Source of the DNA: Lysobacterales bacterium
GTDB lineage: Bacteria > Pseudomonadota > Gammaproteobacteria > Xanthomonadales > Marinicellaceae
DNA length: 64,000 bases
NCBI GenBank assembly: GCA_027067055.1
Contig: JAMOMK010000123.1
Span: forward strand, 1 to 64,000
Direction: 5' to 3'
Shown here: piece by piece, positions 44,171 through 53,332 of the stretch
How positions within the stretch are numbered: position 1 is the stretch's first letter
How the letters are laid out: the number at the start of each line of letters is the position of its first letter
Position numbers and translations under genes: made by a program
The notes under the pieces: generated by a model
The model's input: the letters and a program-made list of their open reading frames with translations, nothing else
Databases searched by the model: none
What the model was told of the DNA's origin: nothing

Positions 44171-44203
44171 ATTAACCCTGCGGCATAATACCGCAGGGTT
44201 AAT
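44171..44203. repeat. perfect 13-bp hairpin in the purE/mvaB divergent region
   Basis: ATTAACCCTGCGG-CATAATA-CCGCAGGGTTAAT. It lies between two divergent genes, so it is not a terminator of either; a decayed copy occurs at 19606-19631, which suggests a dispersed repeat or an operator-like site. Confidence 0.6.
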
Positions 44204-44261
44204 AACTCTTATCTTTTCATCAACACTTCAACGCCTTTAGGTCTTAATGACACTTCTGTTG

Positions 44262-44270
44262 TGTTATAAT
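44262..44270 (+). promoter_or_regulatory. extended -10 promoter element for mvaB
   Basis: TGTTATAAT (TGn plus TATAAT, 44262-44270) lies 23 bases before the ATG at 44293. No good -35 box is seen at the expected distance, which an extended -10 tolerates. Confidence 0.45.
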
Positions 44271-44292
44271 CTTTTTTTTATTTATTGAGTTC

Positions 44293-45189
44293 ATGTCGAA
44301 ATTACCCAAACAAGTCAAAATTATTGATGTTTCTCCTCGTGATGGATTACAGAATGAAAAACAAGTGATTGATTTAACAACAAAACTTGGGCTAATTGAG
44401 CGTTTAGGGCAATCAGGTGTTAGCAATATCGAAGTCACTGGATTTGTTAGTCCTAAATGGGTTCCTCAGCTGGCTGACTCTTCACAGTTATGTGAGCAAC
44501 TAGTCCATCATAAAAATATCAATTATTCTGCCCTTGTACCAAACCTCAAAGGTATGGAATTAGCCATTGCAGGTGGCATAAAAGAAGTCGCTGTTTTTAC
44601 AGCAGCCAGTGAATCATTCACCAAAAAAAACATTAACTGTACCATTAATGAATCTCTTGAACGCTTTAAGCCCGTTATGTTATTAGCTAGAGAAAATGAC
44701 ATCAAAGTTCGCGGTTATGTTTCTTGCGTCTTAGGTTGTCCCTATGAAGGGGAAATACATCCGTTTAAAGTGGCAGAAGTCACTGAAAAATTGTTTAAAC
44801 TCGGTTGTTATGAGGTTTCTTTGGGTGATACTATCGGTACTGGCACTCCATTAAAAGCACAAAAAGTGCTAACACAATGCATGGAAATAACTAACATTGA
44901 TACGCTTGCCCTTCACTTTCACAATACTTACGGTCAAGCCTTAGCAAATATTTATGCTTGTCTTGAGCTTGGTGCGCGTATTATTGATGCATCGGTGGCA
45001 GGTCTTGGCGGTTGCCCTTATGCCAAAGGGGCTAGTGGTAATGTTGCCACCGAAGACGTTGTTTATATGCTTGATGGTATGGGTATTAAAACAGGTATAG
45101 ATTTAAAAAAATTAATTCAAACTGGAAAATGGATTAGTCAAAAAATCAACAAGAGCAACAACTCTCAAGCCGGAAAAGCTAAAGTCTAG
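44293..45189 (+). CDS. mvaB: hydroxymethylglutaryl-CoA lyase
   Basis: 298 residues, the family length. DVSPRDGLQNEKQ (12-24) carries the catalytic Asp and Arg, LHFHNTYGQALAN (about 217-229) the metal-binding histidines, and VAGLGGCPYAKGASGNVATEDVVYML (about 239-264) the catalytic Cys loop. It splits HMG-CoA into acetoacetate and acetyl-CoA, the last step of leucine breakdown, which would pair with a methylcrotonyl-CoA carboxylase (compare 8980). Alone in its transcript. Confidence 0.95.
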   Translation: MSKLPKQVKIIDVSPRDGLQNEKQVIDLTTKLGLIERLGQSGVSNIEVTGFVSPKWVPQLADSSQLCEQLVHHKNINYSALVPNLKGMELAIAGGIKEVAVFTAASESFTKKNINCTINESLERFKPVMLLARENDIKVRGYVSCVLGCPYEGEIHPFKVAEVTEKLFKLGCYEVSLGDTIGTGTPLKAQKVLTQCMEITNIDTLALHFHNTYGQALANIYACLELGARIIDASVAGLGGCPYAKGASGNVATEDVVYMLDGMGIKTGIDLKKLIQTGKWISQKINKSNNSQAGKAKV

Positions 45190-45291
45190 TAGCTTCTCTA
45201 AGAATTAAAATATTTTCATTACTTTTAACATTTTCTTAAACTACAATGTTAGAATTAAGCAATATAAACATTATTTCTTGGCTTGACTCTT

Positions 45292-48200
45292 ATGAATCTT
45301 AAATATTTACTTGTTCCTATTTTGGCGTTTTCAGCTTATTCTTTGGTAAACCAAAGTCCATCAACAGCTAAAAAATCCAAACCTATAATTACAAAAAAAA
45401 CCAAATACGACAAACCTGATAAAGCTGCACAATGGCTTGCTAATATGAGGCAATCTAACGACCAAACAAAAAGCCCAGCTCAATTAAACCGTCTCATCAA
45501 ATCACAAATTGATTTATTAGCAGACATACAAAAACTAAACAAAGCCGCCTCTATCGCTAATATTCCCAAATTCAGCTTTGAAAACTTAGGCCCCAGTCAA
45601 TCTGGTGGTCGAATTCGTGCTTTTACCATTAAATCTGATGATTCTAATCAATTGTTGACTGGTTCTGTTTCTGGAGGTGTATTTAAATCAACCAATGCAG
45701 GGCAGAGCTGGAAAGTTCAAGATGACTTTCTAACAAGTTTAACCATTGGGAGTATGATAAGTGACCCGGATGAACCTAATCGTGTTTTTATTGGCACTGG
45801 TGAAGGCTTTTTTAACTTTGATGCAGCACGTGGTGCTGGTATTTTCGTTAGTGAAGACTTCGGTGAGTCTTGGAATCAATTAGCCGCTACGGACAATGAA
45901 AATTTTTATTATGTCAATCGCCTTGCTCGCGTGCCTAATTCAGACATATTAATTGCTGCCACTCGCAAAGGAATATTTCGCTCTAATGATTTGGGGCAAA
46001 GTTGGGCAGAAACGAGCGAGTTTTCATCAGTTTCCAGAGGTTTTGTTGATTTAAAAATCGACCCGAGTGATTCCAATCACCTACTTGCTGTACATTATGG
46101 CAATCCAAATGATGCTGTGGCTGTCAATATTACATCACCTGCCTCTATCGCTGACTCATATAATGCTGTTTTGGCATCTTTTGGGCCTGACTTTCCTAGC
46201 AATGGAACAGGAAATAGAACCATAGAACTCGTTAATGATGGTGCAGGCACCACCAATGATGCTTGCGAAACCATTAGCGCAAATCTCTCTGGGAAAATTG
46301 CACTCGCTCAACGCGGCAGTTGTAATTTTACCGTGAAGGTTAAAAATGCACAAAATGCAGGAGCTGTTGCCGTTATTATTTACCAAAACTTAAACGATGA
46401 TGCTTTTGTTATGGGTGGTGAAGATGAAACCATTACCATTCCATCAGCTATGATTTCAAAAGCAGATGGTGAATTAATTGCCAATGTGACAAGTATTTTA
46501 GGCAGTGTTGATAATGTCATTACAACAACACTTAATCGCTTTGTTATGGAATCCAATGATTCTGGAACGTCATGGTCTCAATTAAATGCCTCAAATGGTT
46601 TGCCTGAAAGCAATGTTGGGCGCATGGAACTAGCCTTTGGTAGCGATGGTGTAACCTATGTGATGGTTGCTAATAGTGAAGATGAAACCTTGGGGTTGTG
46701 GAAATCCAACGGCAATGGAGCCAACTTTGTAAAAACGCCATCCAATACCCAATTTATCGAACGTCAAGGCTGGTATGATTTAGCCATTGCCGTTGATCCA
46801 AACAATTCAAATAAAGTTTTTTTAGGGGCAATCGACCAGTATGTAAGTAATAATGGAGGAATTACACTTATTAAAAACACACAATGGGATCCAACAGGTA
46901 GCAATAATGATATTGCAAAGTACATGCACAGTGATCATCATGGCTACTTTTTTGATCCAAACAACTCCTCCATTCAATACACTGTTGGTGATGGAGGTCT
47001 TTACAAATCAACAAATAACGGCAGAAATTTTAAAGCAATCAACTCAGGACTAAGTATTTCGCAATCCTATGGTATTGCCCTTCACCCAAGCAATGGCAGG
47101 TTAACATCTGGCACTCAAGACAATGGCTCACAAATTTATTTTGGCGACGCAAATACATGGCTTGAGTGGCGAGGTGGCGATGGTGGGTACAATGCCTGGG
47201 ACCAACAAAATCCTCGATACCTTTATGGCTCTAACCCAGAGGGTGTTATGTTTGGCTCTAGCAATTCAGGAAACAGTATCTCAATGATGGAATTGCCCGA
47301 TACGGATGGCGCCTTATTTATTCAACCCTTCACACTTGATCCCAACAATGGCAATCGATTGGTTGTCGGTACTGATAATGTTTTTCTTACAACAAATGCG
47401 CGACTACTAAGCAATGCACAATTTAGTGATATAAGTGGAACACTTGCAAGTGGCTCTGTTTCCGCCCTAACATTCAATCAAATAGTGACTTCCCAATTAC
47501 TTGTTGGAATGACGGGAGGCAATCTCTACAAAATTCAAAACGTTGGCACTCAAAATAATGTGATTGATATTTCACCAAACGATGACTCATCTGGTTACAT
47601 AACAGACATTAAAGTTGATGAAAGTGACAGCACTGGTAATACTATTTATATCGCTAAATCTTTCTACGACAGTAATAGAGTTCTTAAAACAACTGACGGT
47701 GGCACTAACTGGGTTTCCATCTCTGGCAACTTACCAGATATGCCTTTATACCAGGTTTCTATAGATCCCATAGACCCAAATCGAATCTTTGTTGGTAGCG
47801 AATTAGGCCTATGGGTAACCAACTTGACTTCAGGAACACCACAATGGACGCGTTACCACTATGGTGTGGCTTACACACGCGTAGTTGACTTGGTTTGGTC
47901 TGACAATGACACACTTTATATTGGTACACACGGTAGAGGCACTTATAAAGCAACTCGTAATGCACTAGATATTAAAATCAACAAGGTTGTTACCACGAAT
48001 TCAAGCAATGATGATGACGGCATTCTTGATGCGGGTGAAACTGGGTTAATAATGTTTGAAGTTAAAAACAACAGTGGTTTTGATATAAACAATGCTAATT
48101 TGACCATAAACATTGATCAAAGTGTGACAAAAAACATTCCATTAATTCCAGCTCAATCTTCCGTCATTATTTCCCAAGAACTGACTCTTGACAGTACCAA

Positions 48201-49704
48201 CGCATGTTTAAACAGGCTTAACATTGTTACTACTCTTAATTATGACACTATTAATTACTCTAAATTTCTTCAACTTATCACCGCAGCTGACAAAAACATC
48301 AATTTAAACGAATTTGTTGAAGGCGCAGAAAATAATGAACACTCAATGTCAAAAACAATACTGCTAGGAAATTCAGGGTGGCGTCGTGTTTCTAATAGTG
48401 CTCGTACGGGCAACTCTAGCTGGTTTACCAACAATGAAGGCAATTATTCAGACAAGTCGCTTATTTCTCCTTGGCTAACAATGAATGCTGGAGGTAACAT
48501 ATTAAGTTTTGCTTTAAAATATAAAACTGAAAGCGATGCCAACCAACATTGGGATGGTGCTGTTCTTGAAATTCGTGAATCTGATGGATTATGGCAAGAT
48601 ATCGGTCAATTAAGTAGCGTTGCTTATGATGGTCAATTATTTACTAACAATACAGCCCCAACGCGCCGAGCTTGGTCAGGAAACCACAATAGTTGGCGTA
48701 ATGCTAGTGTTAATTTATCAGAAACCTATAAAGGAAAAACCATCCAGTTCAGATTTAGAATGATTTCTGATGAAAGCTCTGGAGGAGCTGGTTTTTGGGT
48801 TGATGATATCCACATGTCAAATGTGATCTGGAGTGACAAAAAGACTTGCGATGAAAATATTAACCAAGGGCATAAACTGCCATTGTCTGGATTCTGGTAT
48901 GATAGAAGTCGAAATGGGCATGGATTCGTTATCGAACCAATTGGTAGAGACAATCTTTATTTTACCGTCTTTTACACTTACGATGATGCAGGCAACCCAG
49001 AATGGTACACTTCCTTATCAACCTTAGAAAATGGAGTGCTCAACATCAATTTTGAGGCGGATACTTTACAACGATTCCTATACGATTATTCCATTGACCC
49101 AGCAGTAAACCAAGCTAATATCCTTGACTCTTCTATAACTGATGGGCGCTTATCGATTGACTTCAACTCAGATCTTATTGCCTCAAGTAGCGCATGCCAA
49201 GATGGAATAACAGGAAGACCTGAAGATCTTATTGCATTAGCCAAGTGGAAAATCAACAATCAACAAGGTCAATGGTGTATAGAACCAATTATAGGTGAAA
49301 CAAATAAGGGGTTCCCTGATGTTGCAGGCAATTGGTATGGGGGAGCAAGTGATTCTGGCTGGGGTATTTCTTTTGCTCTTGCCAACAAGTTACTTGTTGC
49401 TACTATTTATTATTATGACGAAACAGGGAAACCACGTTGGGCTATTGGTCAGCAAGACAATTTTGTAAGTGGTCAAGAAATCACTATCCAAATGCGCGAA
49501 GTCAGTGGGTTCGGCCGCTTAGATACATCTATTGAAACAACGTCCGTTCCAGCTGGCACAATCACTGCTACAATTAGTAACCTATTAGGAAACATCTCTA
49601 TTGATGGAACCTCGACTATTGACGTTGAATACAAAGGATTAGAAGGTGGTCAATGGATTAGAAATAATGTACCAATAACTATTTTGACTAAACCACACGA
49701 TTAA
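45292..49704 (+). CDS. large secreted protein with BNR/VPS10-like repeats and PA domain
   Basis: About 1470 residues from the ATG at 45292 (the upstream TTG is less likely; no clear ribosome site). Signal peptide YLLVPILAFSAYSLVNQ. Then sialidase-like BNR repeats with SxDxGxSW (GVFKSTNAGQSWKV, IFVSEDFGESWNQL), interrupted by a PA domain near 300-395 (AQRGSCNFTVKVKNAQNAGA), more BNR repeats, an Ig-like domain, a jelly-roll-like domain (YKTESDANQHWDGAVLEIRE), and two C-terminal units of the type GHGFVIEP...YFTVFYTYDDAGNPEWYTS. The propeller and PA domain are typical of secreted peptidases or glycan binders, but no catalytic triad is visible. Confidence 0.8.
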   Translation: MNLKYLLVPILAFSAYSLVNQSPSTAKKSKPIITKKTKYDKPDKAAQWLANMRQSNDQTKSPAQLNRLIKSQIDLLADIQKLNKAASIANIPKFSFENLGPSQSGGRIRAFTIKSDDSNQLLTGSVSGGVFKSTNAGQSWKVQDDFLTSLTIGSMISDPDEPNRVFIGTGEGFFNFDAARGAGIFVSEDFGESWNQLAATDNENFYYVNRLARVPNSDILIAATRKGIFRSNDLGQSWAETSEFSSVSRGFVDLKIDPSDSNHLLAVHYGNPNDAVAVNITSPASIADSYNAVLASFGPDFPSNGTGNRTIELVNDGAGTTNDACETISANLSGKIALAQRGSCNFTVKVKNAQNAGAVAVIIYQNLNDDAFVMGGEDETITIPSAMISKADGELIANVTSILGSVDNVITTTLNRFVMESNDSGTSWSQLNASNGLPESNVGRMELAFGSDGVTYVMVANSEDETLGLWKSNGNGANFVKTPSNTQFIERQGWYDLAIAVDPNNSNKVFLGAIDQYVSNNGGITLIKNTQWDPTGSNNDIAKYMHSDHHGYFFDPNNSSIQYTVGDGGLYKSTNNGRNFKAINSGLSISQSYGIALHPSNGRLTSGTQDNGSQIYFGDANTWLEWRGGDGGYNAWDQQNPRYLYGSNPEGVMFGSSNSGNSISMMELPDTDGALFIQPFTLDPNNGNRLVVGTDNVFLTTNARLLSNAQFSDISGTLASGSVSALTFNQIVTSQLLVGMTGGNLYKIQNVGTQNNVIDISPNDDSSGYITDIKVDESDSTGNTIYIAKSFYDSNRVLKTTDGGTNWVSISGNLPDMPLYQVSIDPIDPNRIFVGSELGLWVTNLTSGTPQWTRYHYGVAYTRVVDLVWSDNDTLYIGTHGRGTYKATRNALDIKINKVVTTNSSNDDDGILDAGETGLIMFEVKNNSGFDINNANLTINIDQSVTKNIPLIPAQSSVIISQELTLDSTNACLNRLNIVTTLNYDTINYSKFLQLITAADKNINLNEFVEGAENNEHSMSKTILLGNSGWRRVSNSARTGNSSWFTNNEGNYSDKSLISPWLTMNAGGNILSFALKYKTESDANQHWDGAVLEIRESDGLWQDIGQLSSVAYDGQLFTNNTAPTRRAWSGNHNSWRNASVNLSETYKGKTIQFRFRMISDESSGGAGFWVDDIHMSNVIWSDKKTCDENINQGHKLPLSGFWYDRSRNGHGFVIEPIGRDNLYFTVFYTYDDAGNPEWYTSLSTLENGVLNINFEADTLQRFLYDYSIDPAVNQANILDSSITDGRLSIDFNSDLIASSSACQDGITGRPEDLIALAKWKINNQQGQWCIEPIIGETNKGFPDVAGNWYGGASDSGWGISFALANKLLVATIYYYDETGKPRWAIGQQDNFVSGQEITIQMREVSGFGRLDTSIETTSVPAGTITATISNLLGNISIDGTSTIDVEYKGLEGGQWIRNNVPITILTKPHD

Positions 49705-49719
49705 AATACGCTTAATTTT

Positions 49720-50448
49720 ATGGCAAAAAAGCTTGTATTAATTATCAGCACCTTATTGCTATTCGGAATTGTTCTTTATCTCAGTCAATTGAGTAAAGAA
49801 CAATCCACCGAAGTCTGTATTTTGCGAGTCCTAGCTGATAACAGCATAAAAGGCCTGTCAGTAAATGTTGATTCAGATCAAATCATTATTAAAGGTCAAA
49901 CCAGCTCATCAACAAGGGATAAAATTCAAGACTTATCTTTTTCACAATGTGGCAATAACGAAGTTATTACTGAACTTTCATTGAATGATAATACACTTAA
50001 ACATACTGCCTGGTTACAGTTTGAAATTGATGAATTCAATGAATTGATTTCAATAACAGGGAAATTAAAAAAACAAAATCAAGTAAAAGAAGTTCTGGAA
50101 ATTTTTTCAGATAGTTTTCCTAACAAAACTCTTGCCCATGACATTGAAATAGATGTATTAATAAACCCCAACAGTCCTTTAACAAACCATTTAAGCTATT
50201 TATTACCATCCATAAATACAATAAAAATGGCAAGAATAAAATTGACTGATACCGCACTAAGACTTGAAGGATTAGTCAGAGATACAAACCGTGAAAATCT
50301 GTTATTGAGTCACTTAAAGCAACTGTTTACCAATGAAGTCAGTATTGAAAACCATTTAGAGAAAGTCATTAAAGACAATAACAACATTAAACCACTAGAA
50401 TTTTCTTTACCAGAAATTCCCTCTATTGAAAAGACGAGCTTGCATTAA
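49720..50448 (+). CDS. membrane-anchored protein with BON-like domains
   Basis: 242 residues. One N-terminal span (LVLIISTLLLFGIVLYL) and then two alpha/beta units with the IIIKGQTSSSTRDKIQDL and LRLEGLVRDTNRENLLLSHL patterns that resemble BON domains (beta-alpha-beta binding of lipid or surface). It lacks an OmpA domain. It is similar in order and length to the N-terminal half of the next gene, so the two look like paralogues. Function unknown; envelope-associated. Confidence 0.6.
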   Translation: MAKKLVLIISTLLLFGIVLYLSQLSKEQSTEVCILRVLADNSIKGLSVNVDSDQIIIKGQTSSSTRDKIQDLSFSQCGNNEVITELSLNDNTLKHTAWLQFEIDEFNELISITGKLKKQNQVKEVLEIFSDSFPNKTLAHDIEIDVLINPNSPLTNHLSYLLPSINTIKMARIKLTDTALRLEGLVRDTNRENLLLSHLKQLFTNEVSIENHLEKVIKDNNNIKPLEFSLPEIPSIEKTSLH

Positions 50449-50519
50449 CTTTCGTAATCTTTCTTGACATTTTTATTCGATAAGTAGATTATAAAGTTAT
50501 ACTAATTGAGATTGTTAAC

Positions 50520-51593
50520 ATGAGTAAGAAAACACTTATATTTTTAGGTATTATTGGGTTAAGCATTATATTCTTTTTATGTGTTTGGTTACATAGCCAT
50601 TCCATAGAAAAGGATATCGCCCAGTGCTCGCAAGATATATTAAATAAAAATGGTCTATCACAGTTAAGCGTTGATACAAACAATCGGGGCCGAGATGTTT
50701 TGGTTGCTGGGGCTGTAGACTCAAAGCAACTTAAAGAAAAAGCATTGCATATACTCAAAGATCAGTGCCACATGACTGGTCTTAAAAATCAGATTAAAGT
50801 CATTAAATCCATGCCTTCAAAAAAAGCACATATTCAAATTCTATTTAATGGCAATAATGAGTTGGTAAGCTTTACTGGAACAACAGCAAAAGAAACAGTT
50901 GAAAGTAATTTTGGTTTCTTGCTAGACTCTTTTAAGCGAGCCAAAAAGTTTAACCTTTCCATTAATAGCAACCAAGATATTATTCCTGTAGACTATAATC
51001 TCTACATATCCGCACTAATCCCTTATTTTAGTCAAATTAATGCTGCCAACATTATTCTTGATGGTCAAACAATAGTATTAAAGGGTGAGGTGAATAGTGA
51101 ACAAGTAAAAAATACCATCACTGATGATTTGCAAAACACATTAGAGGGTCGTGCCACTATTATAAACTCATTATCTATCAGTAAACGAAATAAAGTGGGT
51201 ATGCAACAAGCTCTTGATGCTAATCATTGCCAGCAAAACTTATCAAAATTACTGAGAGAATCAAAAGTGCATTTTAATTCAGGTAGTGCTCAAATTTTAG
51301 TTGATAGTTTTGATTTACTTAATCATCTCGCTCGAACCACTAAAGCCTGCCAAAAGGTTAATATTGAAATTATTGGTCATACCGATAAGTCTGGCAATGA
51401 AAGCAATAACATTAAACTCAGTAAAGCGCGTGCAACTGCTGTGGCTAATTATTTATTTGCCAAAGGTGTTAAAGGAGGGAAACTGACAGGAAAGGGAGTG
51501 GGTTCATCTCAACCAATTGCAACAAATGCAACACAACAAGGGCGAATGCAAAATCGTCGAATAGAATTTATAGTACATTCTCTGGAGGAGTAA
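50520..51593 (+). CDS. OmpA family protein with N-terminal BON-like domains
   Basis: 357 residues. Membrane anchor FLGIIGLSIIFFLCVWL, BON-like units (DVLVAGAVDSKQLKEKALHI, IVLKGEVNSEQVKNTITDDL), then an OmpA/MotB-type peptidoglycan-binding domain with VHFNSGSAQILVDSF and IEIIGHTDKSGNESNNIKLS and ending QNRRIEFIV. The Asp and Arg that hold the peptidoglycan peptide are present. It likely links the inner membrane to the cell wall. The ATG of the next gene follows 3 bases after the stop. Confidence 0.85.
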   Translation: MSKKTLIFLGIIGLSIIFFLCVWLHSHSIEKDIAQCSQDILNKNGLSQLSVDTNNRGRDVLVAGAVDSKQLKEKALHILKDQCHMTGLKNQIKVIKSMPSKKAHIQILFNGNNELVSFTGTTAKETVESNFGFLLDSFKRAKKFNLSINSNQDIIPVDYNLYISALIPYFSQINAANIILDGQTIVLKGEVNSEQVKNTITDDLQNTLEGRATIINSLSISKRNKVGMQQALDANHCQQNLSKLLRESKVHFNSGSAQILVDSFDLLNHLARTTKACQKVNIEIIGHTDKSGNESNNIKLSKARATAVANYLFAKGVKGGKLTGKGVGSSQPIATNATQQGRMQNRRIEFIVHSLEE

Positions 51594-51596
51594 AAA

Positions 51597-52151
51597 ATGA
51601 ATTATTTATTAAGTCAAATTTTCTTATGCTTATTAGCTGCATTTATACTGGGTGCAATTATTGGATGGCTATGGAAAAATCAGAGTGATAAAACAGAACT
51701 AATTAAACTAAAGAAACGGTTAGCAAACTGTAAAAAAGATTTAAATGGCCATAAATCTTTGAATGAAAAAATCAAAGCTAAGCCACAAAATCAACAAGAA
51801 AAACCTGCATCAAACACACCTGAAGACATCAACAATCCTGCTGTTAAAACAGTTGATAAAGGAGCAGGAACACCTGCCTTTCTACATGCTCCACGTGGTG
51901 GCAAGGCTGATGATTTAAAGCGCATCAAAGGCATTGGCAAGGTATTGGAAGCTATTCTTTCTGAACAAGGAGTCTTTCACTTCGAACAAATCGCATCCTG
52001 GAGCGATGAAAATGCCAAATGGATGGATACTTTTATGAAGTTTCCGGGACGTATTGAGCGGGAACAATGGAGAAAACAAGCAAAACAATTACAGCAAGGC
52101 TTGGAAACTGATTTTTCTAAGAAGGTCGATAAAAACAAGATTTATGACTAG
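51597..52151 (+). CDS. membrane protein with helix-hairpin-helix domain
   Basis: 184 residues. One span (LLAAFILGAIIGWLW), a Lys-rich coiled linker, and a C-terminal block DDLKRIKGIGKVLEAILSEQ (about 103-122) plus FHFEQIASW that matches the helix-hairpin-helix unit of the predicted 5' nuclease-like DUF family often found next to envelope proteins. In this setting it may be a lipid- or protein-binding rather than DNA-binding module. The ATG is 3 bases after the OmpA-family stop. Confidence 0.7.
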   Translation: MNYLLSQIFLCLLAAFILGAIIGWLWKNQSDKTELIKLKKRLANCKKDLNGHKSLNEKIKAKPQNQQEKPASNTPEDINNPAVKTVDKGAGTPAFLHAPRGGKADDLKRIKGIGKVLEAILSEQGVFHFEQIASWSDENAKWMDTFMKFPGRIEREQWRKQAKQLQQGLETDFSKKVDKNKIYD

Positions 52152-52254
52152 TACATGAATTAACCGAGCTTTCAAAATCTGTAGACAAACAAGAACTGCT
52201 GATGCGAGCAGTTCTTTTAAGGTCGATTGATACTTTACAAACCTTCTCTTATCA

Positions 52255-52419
52255 ACCCAAATCCCGATATAGAAAGTACGATGATAGCACAAGTCCTTGA
52301 TGCACCTAGAAAACCCAGAAAAAGCTTCATCACCAATGAGGTGACTTTGGTTTTTCTTGATTTCCTATGCACATCAGTTGCTTGCACCCTCAAATGCATT
52401 TCTATATCGGGATTTGGGT
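52255..52419. mobile_element. MITE with 21-bp perfect terminal inverted repeats (165 bp)
   Basis: ACCCAAATCCCGATATAGAA at 52255 is an exact reverse complement of the other end (52399-52419). The interior also pairs imperfectly (TGATG-GCA ... TGC-CATCA), so the element could form one long hairpin. It ends 2 bases from the ilvE stop. A second copy begins at 63966 and runs off the window end. Confidence 0.8.
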
Positions 52420-52421
52420 AT

Positions 52422-53324
52422 TTAAACAAAAGTTAAATACTTTATAAAGTCTTCATTTCTTCCATGTACCACATCATCGTATGTTTGCTTGATGAAAGCA
52501 GTAACATCACCAACAACATCTGCTGTGCCAATCACTTGATCATTAATTGAGCGAATAGGAGTTACCTCAACAGCTGTTCCGGTAAAAAATGCTTCATCAG
52601 CATCCATGGCTTGTTCTAATGTGATTTTTTGCTCAATAACTTTATAGCCATAATGCTGTGCAATTTCAATAATTGTTCCTCGCGTAATTCCTGGTAAAAT
52701 ATGTCCAAGTGATGGCGTATAAATCACTTTATCTTTAACAATAAAGAAGTTCTCTCCAGCACCTTCCGCTACGTTTTCATCATGGTCTAAAAACAGAGCT
52801 TCGTGGTAATGCGTATCATCCAGCTCAATAGCAGATAAGATGCCACCAATGTAGTGACCACATATCTTGGCATCAATCACCGTTGTTTCTGGTGAAATAC
52901 GCTTGTATTTACTCACCTTAATATCAACCATGTCATGTGGCAAATATTTGCCCCAAGGCCAATTGGCAATAATAATTTCAACAGGATTACCCTTAGCTGA
53001 AACACCTAACTCTTTATAACCATAAAAACTTAATGGACGGATATAACCCGCTTCTAAACCATTGGCTTTAACCATTCCAACTTGTGCTGACATTAGTTCA
53101 TCCAAATTATAGTCAAGTTCCATGCCCAAAACATTAGATGAATAAATCAATCGCTCGGTGTGTTTTTTAAGTTGAAAAATTGCAGGGCCTTTATCAGTTT
53201 TATAAAAACGAACGCCTTCAAAAGCACCTCCACCATAATGTAATGTGTGTGTTAATACATGTGTGGTACTTTCTTCCCATGGTTTAAGCACGCCGTTGTG
53301 CCAAATAGTTTCTGTTGTTTGCAT
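52422..53324 (-). CDS. ilvE: branched-chain amino acid aminotransferase IlvE
   Basis: 300 residues from the ATG at 53324, 8 bases after the glnS stop; the longer frame from 53360 overlaps glnS and starts with unrelated residues. Class IV PLP aminotransferase: HTLHYGGGAFEGVRFY (27-41), the PLP Lys153 in DAKICGHY, the block EGAGENFFIVKDKVIYTPS, and EAFFTGTAVEVTPI. It makes Leu, Ile and Val from their keto acids. Together with glnS it forms an unusual pair. The stop codon abuts a MITE. Confidence 0.93.
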   Translation of the reverse strand: MQTTETIWHNGVLKPWEESTTHVLTHTLHYGGGAFEGVRFYKTDKGPAIFQLKKHTERLIYSSNVLGMELDYNLDELMSAQVGMVKANGLEAGYIRPLSFYGYKELGVSAKGNPVEIIIANWPWGKYLPHDMVDIKVSKYKRISPETTVIDAKICGHYIGGILSAIELDDTHYHEALFLDHDENVAEGAGENFFIVKDKVIYTPSLGHILPGITRGTIIEIAQHYGYKVIEQKITLEQAMDADEAFFTGTAVEVTPIRSINDQVIGTADVVGDVTAFIKQTYDDVVHGRNEDFIKYLTFV

Positions 53325-53332
53325 AATATTTT

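Noticed and set aside
52255-52419. Rho-independent terminator of ilvE
   Set aside because: The inverted arms are 123 bases apart, lack a following T run, and are copied at 63966, so a mobile element fits better.
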